This document shows, piece by piece, positions 49,724 to 58,026 of a stretch of DNA of 64,000 nt. The notes under the pieces are model-generated. The model was not told the origin of the DNA and did not search any database. It saw nothing but the letters and a program-made list of their open reading frames with translations. Origin of the DNA: Aerococcaceae bacterium zg-252 (GTDB lineage Bacteria; Bacillota; Bacilli; Lactobacillales; Aerococcaceae). Position 1 is the first letter of the stretch. Every line of letters begins with the position of its first letter. The translations under genes were made by a program, and so were the position numbers. The stretch covers positions 1,064,001 to 1,128,000 of the forward strand of contig CP066204.1 of the NCBI GenBank assembly GCA_016237705.1, given 5' to 3'.

Positions 49724-50171
49724 TCACTTGCTCCTTATCTAAAATTAACATCAAAATCAACATCAGTACCCCAATTGTTAAGGCAATATCTGCCACATTA
49801 AAAATAGGGAAATTAATAAACAATAGACGAAACATATCAATTACATAACCATTAAGTAAACGGTCAATAAAATTACCGATAGCTCCACCAATTAACAAAC
49901 CATAAGCAATACGACTCATTCTTTGATTAGGTGCCGTTTTATAAAGTAAATAAAGTAAATATCCAACAATTAAAATCGTAACGATATAGAACAATTGAAA
50001 TTGTCCTGAAAAAATTCCCCAACTAGCCCCAGTATTTTGAATATAGAAAAAATCAAATACTTTCGGTATTCCAGGTAGAGATTGGTGCAATCCAATATGG
50101 TTAATCGTCCAAAATTTGACGAGTTGATCAATCAAAATGATAAAAAATGCCACACATAAACCGATAATCAT
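49710..50171 (-). CDS. lspA: Lipoprotein signal peptidase (SPase II)
   Basis: 153 residues with four predicted membrane helices. The catalytic aspartates lie in 'GGAIGNFIDRLLNGYVIDMF' and 'FNVADIALTIG', with 'NTGASWG' as the third conserved block. It cleaves prolipoproteins after lipid attachment. The two rightward genes just upstream encode lipoproteins with clear lipoboxes, which would be substrates. Confidence 0.97.
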   Translation of the reverse strand: MIIGLCVAFFIILIDQLVKFWTINHIGLHQSLPGIPKVFDFFYIQNTGASWGIFSGQFQLFYIVTILIVGYLLYLLYKTAPNQRMSRIAYGLLIGGAIGNFIDRLLNGYVIDMFRLLFINFPIFNVADIALTIGVLMLILMLILDKEQVNGRI

Positions 50172-50319
50172 AGCTTCCTCCTTGTGAAACTGCTTTAAAA
50201 TTTGGTATAATGAACATGTATAATGTTTATTATACTGAAATTTTATGGAAAAGTCATATTATCTATACTTTAATTATTGAATAAAATGATAACTCAATCA
50301 TTTTAAAAAAGGAGATTTC

Positions 50320-50961
50320 ATGAAAAAATTTAAACACATCATACTATGTTTGGCGATTCCATTGTTTATCGCAGCCTGTGATAACTCAATTGAACGTGCC
50401 AATAATGCGATCGGATTAATTCAAGATCAAATGACAAAACTGGTCAATGAATTATATGAAATGCAAAATTTAGAAAATCAACTTCAAGCTAATTTTGAAG
50501 ACGATTTAAAAAACTCGAATGATAATTTAGGCTACTTTAATCAAGAAAATCTATTAGTCATTCAAAATTCAGCTTTGCGTTTAGAGCATTTAACTAACAT
50601 GGAAAAAGCAATCACTGAAATAGAACGTTTAATGCCTGAATTAATCAATGGCAGAAAAAATAATGCCTTGCCAATGAATGATTTTGAGTCATTAGATAAA
50701 ATGATTCAATCAATGAAAGGTGATTTATCAACCTATATTACAGATTATCGCCAAAATATTTCATTAGAAACGCAGACATTCCATTCAATTGGTAATCCAG
50801 ATATTGATTATAGTAACTTTTTCAAAGTTTTTGATAATATCAATCAATTATCCGAAACGAATCTCTATAATTTAGACCGATTACTCGTACATTTTGAACC
50901 GATTAATCAATTGATTGTCGATACAAAAGTTAAAGTAGTCACGCTATTAGAAAGTAAGTAG
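50320..50961 (+). CDS. YkyA-type cell-wall-binding lipoprotein (putative)
   Basis: 213 residues. A signal peptide with lipobox 'FIAAC' puts the lipidated Cys near residue 20. The mature part is almost all helical with heptad-like spacing ('LYEMQNLENQLQANFEDDL', 'RLEHLTNMEKAITEIERLM'). The layout fits the YkyA/putative cell-wall-binding lipoprotein family. AAAGGAG precedes the ATG. The following DUF4015 gene starts 10 bases later, so the pair is an operon of surface lipoproteins. Confidence 0.72.
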   Translation: MKKFKHIILCLAIPLFIAACDNSIERANNAIGLIQDQMTKLVNELYEMQNLENQLQANFEDDLKNSNDNLGYFNQENLLVIQNSALRLEHLTNMEKAITEIERLMPELINGRKNNALPMNDFESLDKMIQSMKGDLSTYITDYRQNISLETQTFHSIGNPDIDYSNFFKVFDNINQLSETNLYNLDRLLVHFEPINQLIVDTKVKVVTLLESK

Positions 50962-50970
50962 GTGCATAAA

Positions 50971-52296
50971 ATGAAAAAACAAGCTATTTCACTCTCATTG
51001 GTCACACTACTCTTATCTGCTTGTACCTTTACACAAAAACCAACGGAAGAAAAACCAACCTATACCAACATTCCGAAAGTTGAAAGTAAATACGACCAAG
51101 ATGCATTAAATGAGTTTGACAGTCGCCGTAAGAAAGGCAAAGCTAATCGTTATGAGGGCTTAACTATTTTAAAAGGAAATCTACTCAATCGTCCTGATAA
51201 TCTACCCAATTCACTCTTTTATGATAGTGGAATTCACATTGAATATCCTAAAGACGGTGTAAAAGGTATCTATCTAAATTCTGATAGTGTCGCTGATCCC
51301 GAAACATTTAATCGCTTGCTACAAAAAATAGATGATACAGCGTTAAATACCATGGTATTGGACTTCAAAGACGATTACGGTAATGTTATCCCACTCGTTA
51401 ATACTGATAATGAACTGGTGCAAAAAGCATCACTTGGGTGGATTGATTATCCGGCTATTTTAAAAACGCTAGCTGAACATAATGTCTATCCAATCGCTCG
51501 TATCGTAACATTCAAAGATACCGTATTAGCGACGAATCACCCTGACTACGCATTCAAGACCAAAGACGGTGAAGTGTGGTCACCAGACGGTGAATCATTT
51601 GTCAATCCATTTTTAAAAGAAGTATGGGATTATAATATTGACATTGCGATTGCAGCAGCAAAAATGGGCTTTAAAGAAATTCAATTTGACTACATTCGTT
51701 TCTCAGATGCGTTCGTAGTAAATGAAGATGACTTAGTTTATTCTAAAGGAACATTTGAAAATTATGTATCAGAAAATCCAGATGATGCTGGGGAAGAACG
51801 TGTGGCTGCCATTACGCAATTTTTAACCTATGCAAAAGAACGTTTAGCCCCTTACGGTGTCAATGTAAGTGCCGATATTTTCGGTTATACGGCAGTCGCT
51901 AATAATAGTCCTGATGTTCGTGGTATTGGACAACATTTTGCTAGTATGGCTGAAAATGTGGATGTTATTTCATCAATGATTTATCCGTCTCACTGGGGTT
52001 CATCATTCTTCGGCATAGACTATCCAAATACACAACCATATAAAGTTGTAGATGAATATATGTACTCTGAAAAACAAGTACTATCAAATGTATCGAATTC
52101 TGTTACCTCAAGACCTTGGTTACAAGATTTTACAGATAGCGTAGCAGCAGGACCATATTATGAATACACCGCAGAAGATGTGCAAGCTCAAATCAATGCC
52201 CTTGCTAGTCATGGTATTCATGAATTCTTATTATGGAATGCAGCTGGTGAATATTCAGACGGTGTCGATTACGCACCAAAACCAGCAGCACAATAG
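50971..52296 (+). CDS. Lipoprotein with DUF4015 (putative glycoside hydrolase) domain
   Basis: 441 residues from ATG at 50971 (AGGTG 6 bases upstream). Lipobox 'LLLSAC' with Cys at about residue 18, then a polar linker. From about residue 85 the DUF4015 domain shows 'GVKGIYLNSDSVADPETF', 'VLDFKDDYGNV', 'PIARIVTFKDTVLA', 'IDIAIAAAKMGFKEIQFDYI' and 'SMIYPSHWGSSFFGID'. The TIM-barrel-like fold and acidic residues suggest a glycoside hydrolase acting on the cell surface. The substrate is unknown. Confidence 0.85.
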   Translation: MKKQAISLSLVTLLLSACTFTQKPTEEKPTYTNIPKVESKYDQDALNEFDSRRKKGKANRYEGLTILKGNLLNRPDNLPNSLFYDSGIHIEYPKDGVKGIYLNSDSVADPETFNRLLQKIDDTALNTMVLDFKDDYGNVIPLVNTDNELVQKASLGWIDYPAILKTLAEHNVYPIARIVTFKDTVLATNHPDYAFKTKDGEVWSPDGESFVNPFLKEVWDYNIDIAIAAAKMGFKEIQFDYIRFSDAFVVNEDDLVYSKGTFENYVSENPDDAGEERVAAITQFLTYAKERLAPYGVNVSADIFGYTAVANNSPDVRGIGQHFASMAENVDVISSMIYPSHWGSSFFGIDYPNTQPYKVVDEYMYSEKQVLSNVSNSVTSRPWLQDFTDSVAAGPYYEYTAEDVQAQINALASHGIHEFLLWNAAGEYSDGVDYAPKPAAQ

Positions 52297-52310
52297 TATC
52301 AATGTAAGAC

Positions 52311-52363
52311 AAAAGGATTGAAAATCACGTTCGTTGATGAACATGGATTTCCAATCCTTTTTG
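52311..52363 (+). terminator. Terminator after the DUF4015 gene
   Basis: AAAAGGATTG pairs with CAATCCTTTT, with inner AAATC/GATTT pairing, followed by a T-run; loop of about 19 bases. Confidence 0.85.
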
Positions 52364-52423
52364 ATTTATAGCCGTAAAAATATCCACCTAAACTTTACCT
52401 TTTTAAGTGTCTATTTATCCTAT

Positions 52424-53449
52424 TTATGCTTGTGCTGACAAAACATCTTTAATCAGACTATACATATATTGTTCTGCATCAAATTTCTGTAAATCAGTGG
52501 CTTTTTCACCTAAACCGATATATTTTACAGGAATATCTAATTCGTGACGAATTGATAGAACAACCCCACCCTTAGCTGTACCGTCTAATTTGGTTAAGAC
52601 CAATCCAGTAATTTCAGTCGCCTCATTGAATTGTTTCGCTTGAATTAACGCATTTTGACCAGTTGTTGCATCTAATGCTAAAAAGACTTCTTGTACCCCA
52701 TTTGGATTTTCACGCTCGATAATACGTTTAATTTTAGCTAATTCTTGCATTAAATTCGCTTTTGTTTGCAGACGACCAGCAGTATCAACTAATAAATAAT
52801 CATATTGTTCAGCATTCGCACGTTTTACTGCATCGAACACAACGGATGCTGGGTCACTCTGTGCTTTACCGGTTACCACTGGAATATTTAAACGTTCGCC
52901 CCACACATTCAATTGCTCAATCGCACCTGCTCTAAATGTATCGGCAGCAGCAAGTAACACTTTGTGCCCCTCTTGAGCTAATTGATAGCCTATTTTACCT
53001 ACTGATGTCGTTTTCCCAACGCCATTGACCCCAACAAATAAAATCACCGTTGGGCCGTCAGGATTTAAGTGAATATGTTCCTTTTGTTCGCCGTCTTTTT
53101 CATAGATTTGAACCATTTTTTCAAGCATTACTTGCTTGACATCTTCTGCTTTCGTAACACCACGTGTTTCCAATTCATCACGAATCGCATCTGTTAATGC
53201 CATTGTCATTTGAAAACCAACATCAGCTCCGATAAAAGCCTCTTCTAAATCTTCATAAAATTCTTCGTCTAATTCACGAAAACTGCTAAATAATTCATTA
53301 ATACGTTGTGAAAAGCTCTTACGAGTCTTTTCAAGTCCCTTATCATATGTATCAAAAACAATCTGCTCTTCCGATTGCTGTTTTTCAATTTCTTCGACAA
53401 CTTTGTCTTCGCCTGTAAACGCACGACGAATACGATCAAATAATCCCAT
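52424..53449 (-). CDS. ftsY: Signal recognition particle receptor FtsY
   Basis: 341 residues. A short acidic N-terminal A-domain is followed by the NG GTPase: G1 'VGVNGVGKTTSVGKIG', 'LLAAADTFRAGAIEQL', G3 'LLVDTAGRLQTKANLM', 'GLVLTKLDGTAKGGV' and the closing 'YIGLGEKATDLQKFD'. It docks ribosome-SRP complexes to the translocon. AAGGAGA is upstream. It lies downstream of a hairpin-repeat region and a HAD phosphatase gene in the same direction. Confidence 0.97.
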   Translation of the reverse strand: MGLFDRIRRAFTGEDKVVEEIEKQQSEEQIVFDTYDKGLEKTRKSFSQRINELFSSFRELDEEFYEDLEEAFIGADVGFQMTMALTDAIRDELETRGVTKAEDVKQVMLEKMVQIYEKDGEQKEHIHLNPDGPTVILFVGVNGVGKTTSVGKIGYQLAQEGHKVLLAAADTFRAGAIEQLNVWGERLNIPVVTGKAQSDPASVVFDAVKRANAEQYDYLLVDTAGRLQTKANLMQELAKIKRIIERENPNGVQEVFLALDATTGQNALIQAKQFNEATEITGLVLTKLDGTAKGGVVLSIRHELDIPVKYIGLGEKATDLQKFDAEQYMYSLIKDVLSAQA

Positions 53450-53465
53450 ATTTCTCTCTCCTTGT

Positions 53466-53699
53466 ATTTTGGTTCGTTCGGCTTGCCGTCCACTTCAAAA
53501 ACTTCCTTTGTGCGATTCTCGCACTCCGTCAGTTTTCTCCAGTGGTTCAAGCCAAAGCAGCCTCACTCACACTATGTTATATTTTGGTTTGTTCGGCTCG
53601 GCTTGCCGTCCACTTCAAAACTTTCTCTTTGCGATGCTCGCACTCCGTCAGTTTTCTCCAGTGGTTCAAGCAAGAGCAGCCTCACTCACACTATGTTAT
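53466..53699. repeat. Two tandem ~117-bp copies of a hairpin-forming intergenic repeat
   Basis: Copy A is 53466-53580 and copy B 53581-53699, about 90% identical, with a 5-base insertion in B. Each forms a long nested hairpin: in copy A GGCTTG/CAAGCC (53480-53485, 53548-53553), CCACT/AGTGG, AAAACT-type/AGTTTT and GTGCGA/TCGCAC (53510-53515, 53519-53524). Stems are kept in copy B apart from the outermost end. It carries no transposase and no likely gene, so it looks like a dispersed repeat (MITE/RUP/REP class). Confidence 0.82.
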
Positions 53700-53700
53700 A

Positions 53701-54510
53701 TTAGTTAATATAATGGTAAATAGCTTGAGCCACACCATTTTCATCATTGGTTGCTGTAATATATTGTGCAGCCTGTTTGACCGAATCAACTGCATTTCCC
53801 ATTGCGACACCAACACCAGCAACCTCAATCATCGTCAAATCATTTTCTTGGTCGCCAATTGCCATTAATTCGTCAGCAGCAATCTCTAAATGTTTTGCCA
53901 ATTCCAATAAAATATTTCCTTTAGTCACCGATTTTTCAACAATTTCTAATAAATTCGTCCGAGATTTAAAGACAGAATAATCTTCAAAAAACTCTTTTGG
54001 AATCAATTGAATTTGTTGGTCTAAATAATTCGGTTCGCAGCACACGACAAATTTATTAAATTCATGCTCAGAATCAAACGCATCATAATCCATAAAGCAT
54101 GTCGCAAGATTTTTACGTTCATCTAAGTAAATTGACGGGTGATTTTCGGGATATTGATGTGGCTCATAAACAAATGCTTGGTCAATTAAATTGAGTGGTA
54201 ACGCCAATTGTTGTGTTAGACTATCCCAACGCTTTAAATCACGTGGCGTTAACACATATTGCTTAATAATTTCGCCATTTGCTGCCTTTTGAACTAAACC
54301 ACCATTAAAAGTAATAATATAATCATCGTCCGAATTTAATCCAATTTCAGATACGAAATCTTTCATCGCAAAATAAGGTCGCCCAGTACATAAAACAATT
54401 TTTACACCCTGTTGGTGTGCAAAATACAATGCGTCAATATTTTCTTTTGTTATCATTCCTTGACTATTTAACAAAGTGCCGTCTAAATCGATAGCTATTA
54501 GTTTTATCAT
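53701..54510 (-). CDS. HAD-superfamily Cof-type phosphatase (YidA-like)
   Basis: 269 residues. Motif I 'LIAIDLDGTLLNS' (DxDGT), motif II 'IVLCTGRPYFAM', then a C2 cap domain and motif IV 'MAIGDQENDLTMIEVAGVGVAMGNA' with the motif III Lys in 'SVTKGNILLEL'. It is a cytosolic sugar-phosphate phosphatase of broad specificity by family. ftsY lies downstream across the hairpin repeat. Confidence 0.92.
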   Translation of the reverse strand: MIKLIAIDLDGTLLNSQGMITKENIDALYFAHQQGVKIVLCTGRPYFAMKDFVSEIGLNSDDDYIITFNGGLVQKAANGEIIKQYVLTPRDLKRWDSLTQQLALPLNLIDQAFVYEPHQYPENHPSIYLDERKNLATCFMDYDAFDSEHEFNKFVVCCEPNYLDQQIQLIPKEFFEDYSVFKSRTNLLEIVEKSVTKGNILLELAKHLEIAADELMAIGDQENDLTMIEVAGVGVAMGNAVDSVKQAAQYITATNDENGVAQAIYHYIN

Positions 54511-54607
54511 TTATTTTGTCCTTTCTACGCATTAGAGTCATTACTGCTCGTTAAATAGGCTGTCTATTCCGTTTGCTGCCCCTAATATCCTACTAGTCTG
54601 ATTATAA
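54511..54607. other. Short intergenic stretch upstream of the HAD gene
   Basis: It holds the ribosome binding site of the HAD gene (AGGACAAAAT) and AT-rich DNA that is probably its promoter; no other feature was seen. Confidence 0.4.
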
Positions 54608-54650
54608 CAAAAAAATACCACCACTTCCATTACGGAAATAGTGATAGTAT
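54608..54650 (-). terminator. Terminator after the decayed membrane-protein gene
   Basis: Minus strand ATACTATCACTATTTCC pairs imperfectly with GGAAGTGGTGGTAT around a GTAAT loop and is followed by TTTTTTTG. Confidence 0.65.
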
Positions 54651-54660
54651 GCTCTGCCCC

Positions 54661-55087
54661 TTATTTTCTGAAAAATGACAGTATGTGATACAAGAAACAG
54701 GCTAATAGTAATACAGTAACACCTAAACTGACGAAATATATGTATGCCTCGTTTGTATTCGACTTTATCCCCTCAAAGAACATCATCAGCATAAAATGCT
54801 TGGATTTTTTGACTACTATAATAGGAAAAGCCATTTATGGCATTTTGTAATTCATATTCTTTGCCGTTAAATAATACCTTTACTTTATATTCAAGATGTT
54901 CTCCTATTCCTTTTGGATAGATTGTTTCTACACTTTATACCATTGCCTCTACAGGTGCATATTCAAGTGCTACCTTTTGGGCTTTTGTTCATAAAGAAAT
55001 CGAAATGACGATACCTAGTAATAAAAGAATGCCACTAAGATAGACTGATGAAAAATGTTTTCTATTTCTGATGTCAGTACTACTCAT
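54661..55087 (-). pseudogene. Decayed small membrane-protein gene (DUF3592-like layout)
   Basis: Reading left from ATG at 55087 (AAGGAG upstream), one frame gives an N-terminal membrane helix ('FSSVYLSGILLLLGIVISIS'), a TGA, a further 17 residues, a TAA, then a beta-rich stretch ('HLEYKVKVLFNGKEYELQNA') and another TGA. A frameshift near 54770 then restores a second membrane helix and 'LSFFRK' before the stop at 54661. Three in-frame stops plus a frameshift show decay. The helix-domain-helix layout resembles DUF3592; the family call is tentative. Confidence 0.68.
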
Positions 55088-55102
55088 TCGATACTCTTCT
55101 CC

Positions 55103-55600
55103 TTATTTTAGACGCTCCATTTGCACTTGAACATGAACATCTAATTCTGCATTAAGCCCTATAATCGATACAAGAAATGCTTCTGCCCTTTCCGTTTCCC
55201 CAGTGTCAATTAAAACAGTCGCAAAATTTAATTTCCACACTGCCCATGCTTTATTTCCAGGTTTCAGATAGCTTAGAGAAAGTAGACCCTCCATCAATTG
55301 TTGTGCGTCATGATTTTGTTGATACGTATGAACAAAATCATTCATCGGTTGAAGAAATTGTTTTATCATTTGACGATGTTGATTAAGAGTATCTATCAAC
55401 ATAATGGCTATATCAGATACAACAACTAACAACGCATAGATGACAGTACTTTGAATAAATTTATCGGGAAAATGAACAAGAATGAATCCTAATATAACCG
55501 TTAAAAATACACTCCAAATAATGATAATCAGCACAACTTTTCTATAATGATGACTATCATTACCGTCTTTATCAATTAATTGTTTGTCATTATTTAACAT
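55103..55600 (-). CDS. Hypothetical membrane protein with helical (TPR-like) C-terminus
   Basis: 165 residues. Two membrane segments at about residues 22-44 and 50-70 are followed by a cytoplasmic helical part with 'AWAVWKLNFATVLIDTGETERAEAFL', which reads like a tetratricopeptide-type helix pair. No family recognised. Its stop is 15 bases from the start of the decayed gene, so the two once formed a unit. Terminator at 54608-54650 ends it. Confidence 0.65.
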   Translation of the reverse strand: MLNNDKQLIDKDGNDSHHYRKVVLIIIIWSVFLTVILGFILVHFPDKFIQSTVIYALLVVVSDIAIMLIDTLNQHRQMIKQFLQPMNDFVHTYQQNHDAQQLMEGLLSLSYLKPGNKAWAVWKLNFATVLIDTGETERAEAFLVSIIGLNAELDVHVQVQMERLK

Positions 55601-55754
55601 ATCGCAAATTCTCCTGTTCTGTGCACTAACTGAATACCTGCCTTTAAAGATTCAAAATCATGTTCTAAATCTTTCGTTTAGATTCAGAATAATTCGTTCA
55701 AATCACTTTTGATTGCCAAAATACTCTAACTTGCCCCTTTTCTGCCCCTTATAG

Positions 55755-55792
55755 ACAAAAAACAACATCTGAACCGAAGTCCAAATGCTGTT
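55755..55792 (-). terminator. Terminator of the rplU-prp-rpmA operon
   Basis: A fully paired 14-bp stem (55761-55774 with 55779-55792) with a TTCG loop on the minus strand, followed by TTTTGT. It lies 10 bases after rpmA. Confidence 0.9.
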
Positions 55793-55802
55793 ATCATCAT
55801 AA

Positions 55803-56093
55803 TTACGCTTCAGCTGCTACTGGATAAACTGAAACTTGTTTTTTGTTACGGCCTTTACGTTCGAAACGAACAACACCTTCAACTAATGCGAATAATGTGT
55901 CATCTCCACCACGACCTACATTGTTACCTGGGTGAATTTTTGTACCGCGTTGACGGTAAAGAATTGCGCCACCAGTAACTGTTTCACCGTCAGCCGCTTT
56001 AGCACCTAAACGTTTTGCGATTGAATCACGACCGTTTTGAGTAGAACCCCCACCCTTTTTAGTTGCGAATAATTGTAAATTTAATTTTAACAT
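55803..56093 (-). CDS. rpmA: 50S ribosomal protein L27 with cleavable N-terminal extension
   Basis: 96 residues. The N-terminus '[20 protein letters not shown]' carries the LNLQLFA motif; cleavage after Phe-Ala by Prp would expose TKKGGGS, the mature L27 end that reaches the peptidyl transferase centre. The core '[20 protein letters not shown]' and '[20 protein letters not shown]' is standard. It is the third gene of the operon. Confidence 0.98.
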   Translation of the reverse strand: MLKLNLQLFATKKGGGSTQNGRDSIAKRLGAKAADGETVTGGAILYRQRGTKIHPGNNVGRGGDDTLFALVEGVVRFERKGRNKKQVSVYPVAAEA

Positions 56094-56119
56094 GAGACAG
56101 CACCTCCTGTGGTATAGAA

Positions 56120-56455
56120 TTATTTATATTGAATTTTTACAAATTCAGAGTAAGAATCAGCAATCACTTCTAATGCAAAAGCCAAATGCTCTAGCAAAAG
56201 TTGTGTCTGTTCTTGTTTATGTTGGTGTTTAATTGCTTGCACCGTTACTTTAAGGTACCCACCATCAACATCGTTAACGACTGTTTCAACAGGCACATCA
56301 ATAAGTTTGTGCAAAGAATTTTCGACTGAAATTACTTGCGTCGATACAGCTGCACATACAATATCATAACCATTATCAGCATAACCAGCATGACCAGTTA
56401 GCTCATAGGCATATAATTGTTCAGCTTTATCACGAAAGAATGTTACCTTAATCAT
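56120..56455 (-). CDS. prp: Ribosomal-processing cysteine protease Prp
   Basis: 111 residues. '[24 protein letters not shown]' holds the catalytic His22 and Cys34, the Prp signature. It removes the N-terminal extension of L27, a step essential in S. aureus. Position between rplU and rpmA is conserved across Firmicutes. It starts two bases after rplU ends (rplU stop to prp start), so the stoichiometry is probably set by translation. Confidence 0.96.
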   Translation of the reverse strand: MIKVTFFRDKAEQLYAYELTGHAGYADNGYDIVCAAVSTQVISVENSLHKLIDVPVETVVNDVDGGYLKVTVQAIKHQHKQEQTQLLLEHLAFALEVIADSYSEFVKIQYK

Positions 56456-56457
56456 AA

Positions 56458-56766
56458 TTAAGCGTTGATAGCATCAATTGTTAATTTTGTATAAGGTTGA
56501 CGATGACCTTGTTTACGATGAGTATCTTTACGACGTTTGTATTTGAAAGTTACAACTTTTTTCTCACGACCTTGTTTTTCAACAGTCGCTTCAACAGTTG
56601 CTCCTTCAACTAATGGTGTACCAACTTTAGTTGTTTCTCCACCTACTAAAATTACCTCATCAAAAGTTACTTTGTCGCCTGCTTCTACGTCTAATTTCTC
56701 AACGAAAATTGATTGACCAACTTCAACACGTAATTGTTTTCCGCCAGTTTTGATAATTGCGTACAT
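56458..56766 (-). CDS. rplU: 50S ribosomal protein L21
   Basis: 102 residues, the usual length. '[18 protein letters not shown]', '[17 protein letters not shown]', '[23 protein letters not shown]' (spread over residues 70-94) and the terminal 'LTIDAI' are L21 hallmarks. AGGAGGTGC precedes the ATG. The operon rplU-prp-rpmA is driven by a consensus promoter and a structured leader. Confidence 0.98.
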   Translation of the reverse strand: MYAIIKTGGKQLRVEVGQSIFVEKLDVEAGDKVTFDEVILVGGETTKVGTPLVEGATVEATVEKQGREKKVVTFKYKRRKDTHRKQGHRQPYTKLTIDAINA

Positions 56767-56774
56767 TCAAGCAC

Positions 56775-56890
56775 CTCCTATAAAATATTTTTTCGGGTTT
56801 CCCCTACACTTAGACTCGCCATGTTAAGTGTCGATTGAACTTAAAACTTAACTTGTGCGGTTGCAGTTGTGGTGCTACACAAATACAACA
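56775..56890 (-). promoter_or_regulatory. L21 leader (ribosomal protein autoregulatory leader), putative
   Basis: A 120-base leader precedes rplU. On the minus strand ACACTTA pairs with TAAGTGT around a 12-base loop (in 56805-56832), and further pairings are possible upstream. Firmicutes rplU operons carry the L21 leader motif (Rfam 'L21_leader'), and the context fits. Covariance with the model was not tested. Confidence 0.6.
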
Positions 56891-56895
56891 ATACC

Positions 56896-56924
56896 ATATT
56901 AACATCCTTTATCTAATTTGTCAA
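56896..56924 (-). promoter_or_regulatory. rplU operon promoter
   Basis: Minus strand TTGACA (56919-56924), a 17-base spacer and TAATAT (56896-56901): near-consensus sigma-A promoter, as expected for a ribosomal protein operon. Confidence 0.85.
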
Positions 56925-56950
56925 AGAGAACTTGCGAATTAATTCAAATT

Positions 56951-56970
56951 AATTCAAATTAATTTGAATT
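56951..56970. repeat. 20-bp perfect palindrome with preceding direct repeat
   Basis: AATTCAAATTAATTTGAATT reads the same on both strands; a further partial copy (AATTAATTCAA) sits directly before it. It lies upstream of the rplU promoter and downstream of the isomerase gene. It may be an operator or only AT-rich sequence. Confidence 0.5.
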
Positions 56971-57012
56971 TAAAATTCGGGGTTCGGGGTCGGGATAAGT
57001 ATCTAGCTCTTA

Positions 57013-57954
57013 CTACACATGGTTAACAATCATTTCTATATTTCCATCAATACTCCACGAAAGTACATTATTCGGAATAATAAAATGCTGACCTTTAAAT
57101 AATGAATAACAACAATCTCTTGTCAATAAACTTCCATTTCCAGAAATAACTGAAACAAGTAAATACGGTGCAAATTGATTAAATGCCACTCTGCCTTGTA
57201 CTTTCCACTTGTACACTGTAAAAAATTCATTTGATACCAACAAAGTCTGCTCTAAACCATTGTGACAAATCGTATCATGCAACGTATTTTGTGGTGTGCC
57301 AATTTTTAATACTTCCAATGCTTGTTGAATATGTAACTCACGTTGAGTACCTTTGTCATTAATACGTTCAAAATCATAAATTCGATACGTAATATCACTC
57401 GATTGCTGTATTTCCAAAATCATAATTCCTGGACCAATCGCATGCATAGTACCACTCGGCACATAGAAAAAATCCCCTGCATTCACTTTAACACGTCGAA
57501 ATAATTTATTCCATGCTTTATCTTCAATCAACTGACACAATTCTTCTTTACTTTTCGCATGATGACCATAAATAATTTCAGCATTTTCATCGGTAGATAA
57601 AATATACCAACACTCCGTTTTTCCAAATTCATTTTCATTGTTTAGTGCGAAAGCATCATCTGGGTGAACTTGAACACTTAACCAGTTATTGGCATCAATT
57701 ATTTTGATTAAAAGTGGAAATTCATCATACTGATTTTCACCAAATAATTCTTTATGACCAGCATACAATTCGTCCAATTTATACCCTTTAAACGTTCCAT
57801 TAGCAATTATCGAAACACCTTTTTCATGTGCCGAAATCGCCCAATATTCACCTGTTTTATCACTCGGAATATCATATCCAAATTCAGACTTTAGACGACT
57901 ACCACCCCATATTTTTTCGTGCATAGTTGAAGTCAAAAATAATATTTCTTCCAT
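57013..57954 (-). CDS. manA: Mannose-6-phosphate isomerase, class I
   Basis: 313 residues from ATG at 57954 (a GTG 12 bases earlier is possible; ribosome binding site is weak). Zinc ligands: 'LSVQVHPDDAFAL' (Gln, His), 'GKTECWYIL' (Glu), 'GTMHAIGPGIMILEIQQ' (His). The enzyme interconverts mannose-6-P and fructose-6-P, linking mannose use and nucleotide-sugar synthesis to glycolysis. It is a single gene between its own promoter region and the rplU leader. Confidence 0.93.
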   Translation of the reverse strand: MEEILFLTSTMHEKIWGGSRLKSEFGYDIPSDKTGEYWAISAHEKGVSIIANGTFKGYKLDELYAGHKELFGENQYDEFPLLIKIIDANNWLSVQVHPDDAFALNNENEFGKTECWYILSTDENAEIIYGHHAKSKEELCQLIEDKAWNKLFRRVKVNAGDFFYVPSGTMHAIGPGIMILEIQQSSDITYRIYDFERINDKGTQRELHIQQALEVLKIGTPQNTLHDTICHNGLEQTLLVSNEFFTVYKWKVQGRVAFNQFAPYLLVSVISGNGSLLTRDCCYSLFKGQHFIIPNNVLSWSIDGNIEMIVNHV

Positions 57955-57990
57955 ATAAAGCACCACATTTCAGATAAGATGTAAAAACTC

Positions 57991-58019
57991 AAAAAGAGCT
58001 TATCAAAATGACAAGCTCT
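57991..58019 (-). terminator. Terminator after the LysM protein gene
   Basis: AGAGCTT/AAGCTCT (57995-58001, 58013-58019) with an inner TCA/TGA pair, followed on the minus strand by TTTTTGAGTTTTT. Confidence 0.85.
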
Positions 58020-58026
58020 AATTATT

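Noticed and set aside
53403-53868. Overlapping rightward frames across the hairpin repeats
   Set aside because: They exist only because the ~117-bp repeats lack stops in these frames; cysteine/serine-rich translation, no ribosome binding site and they run into the HAD gene.
55601-55754. Possible small gene between the 165-residue gene and rpmA
   Set aside because: No frame with start, ribosome binding site and sensible composition; only the promoter/ribosome binding site of the 165-residue gene and the rpmA terminator are supported.
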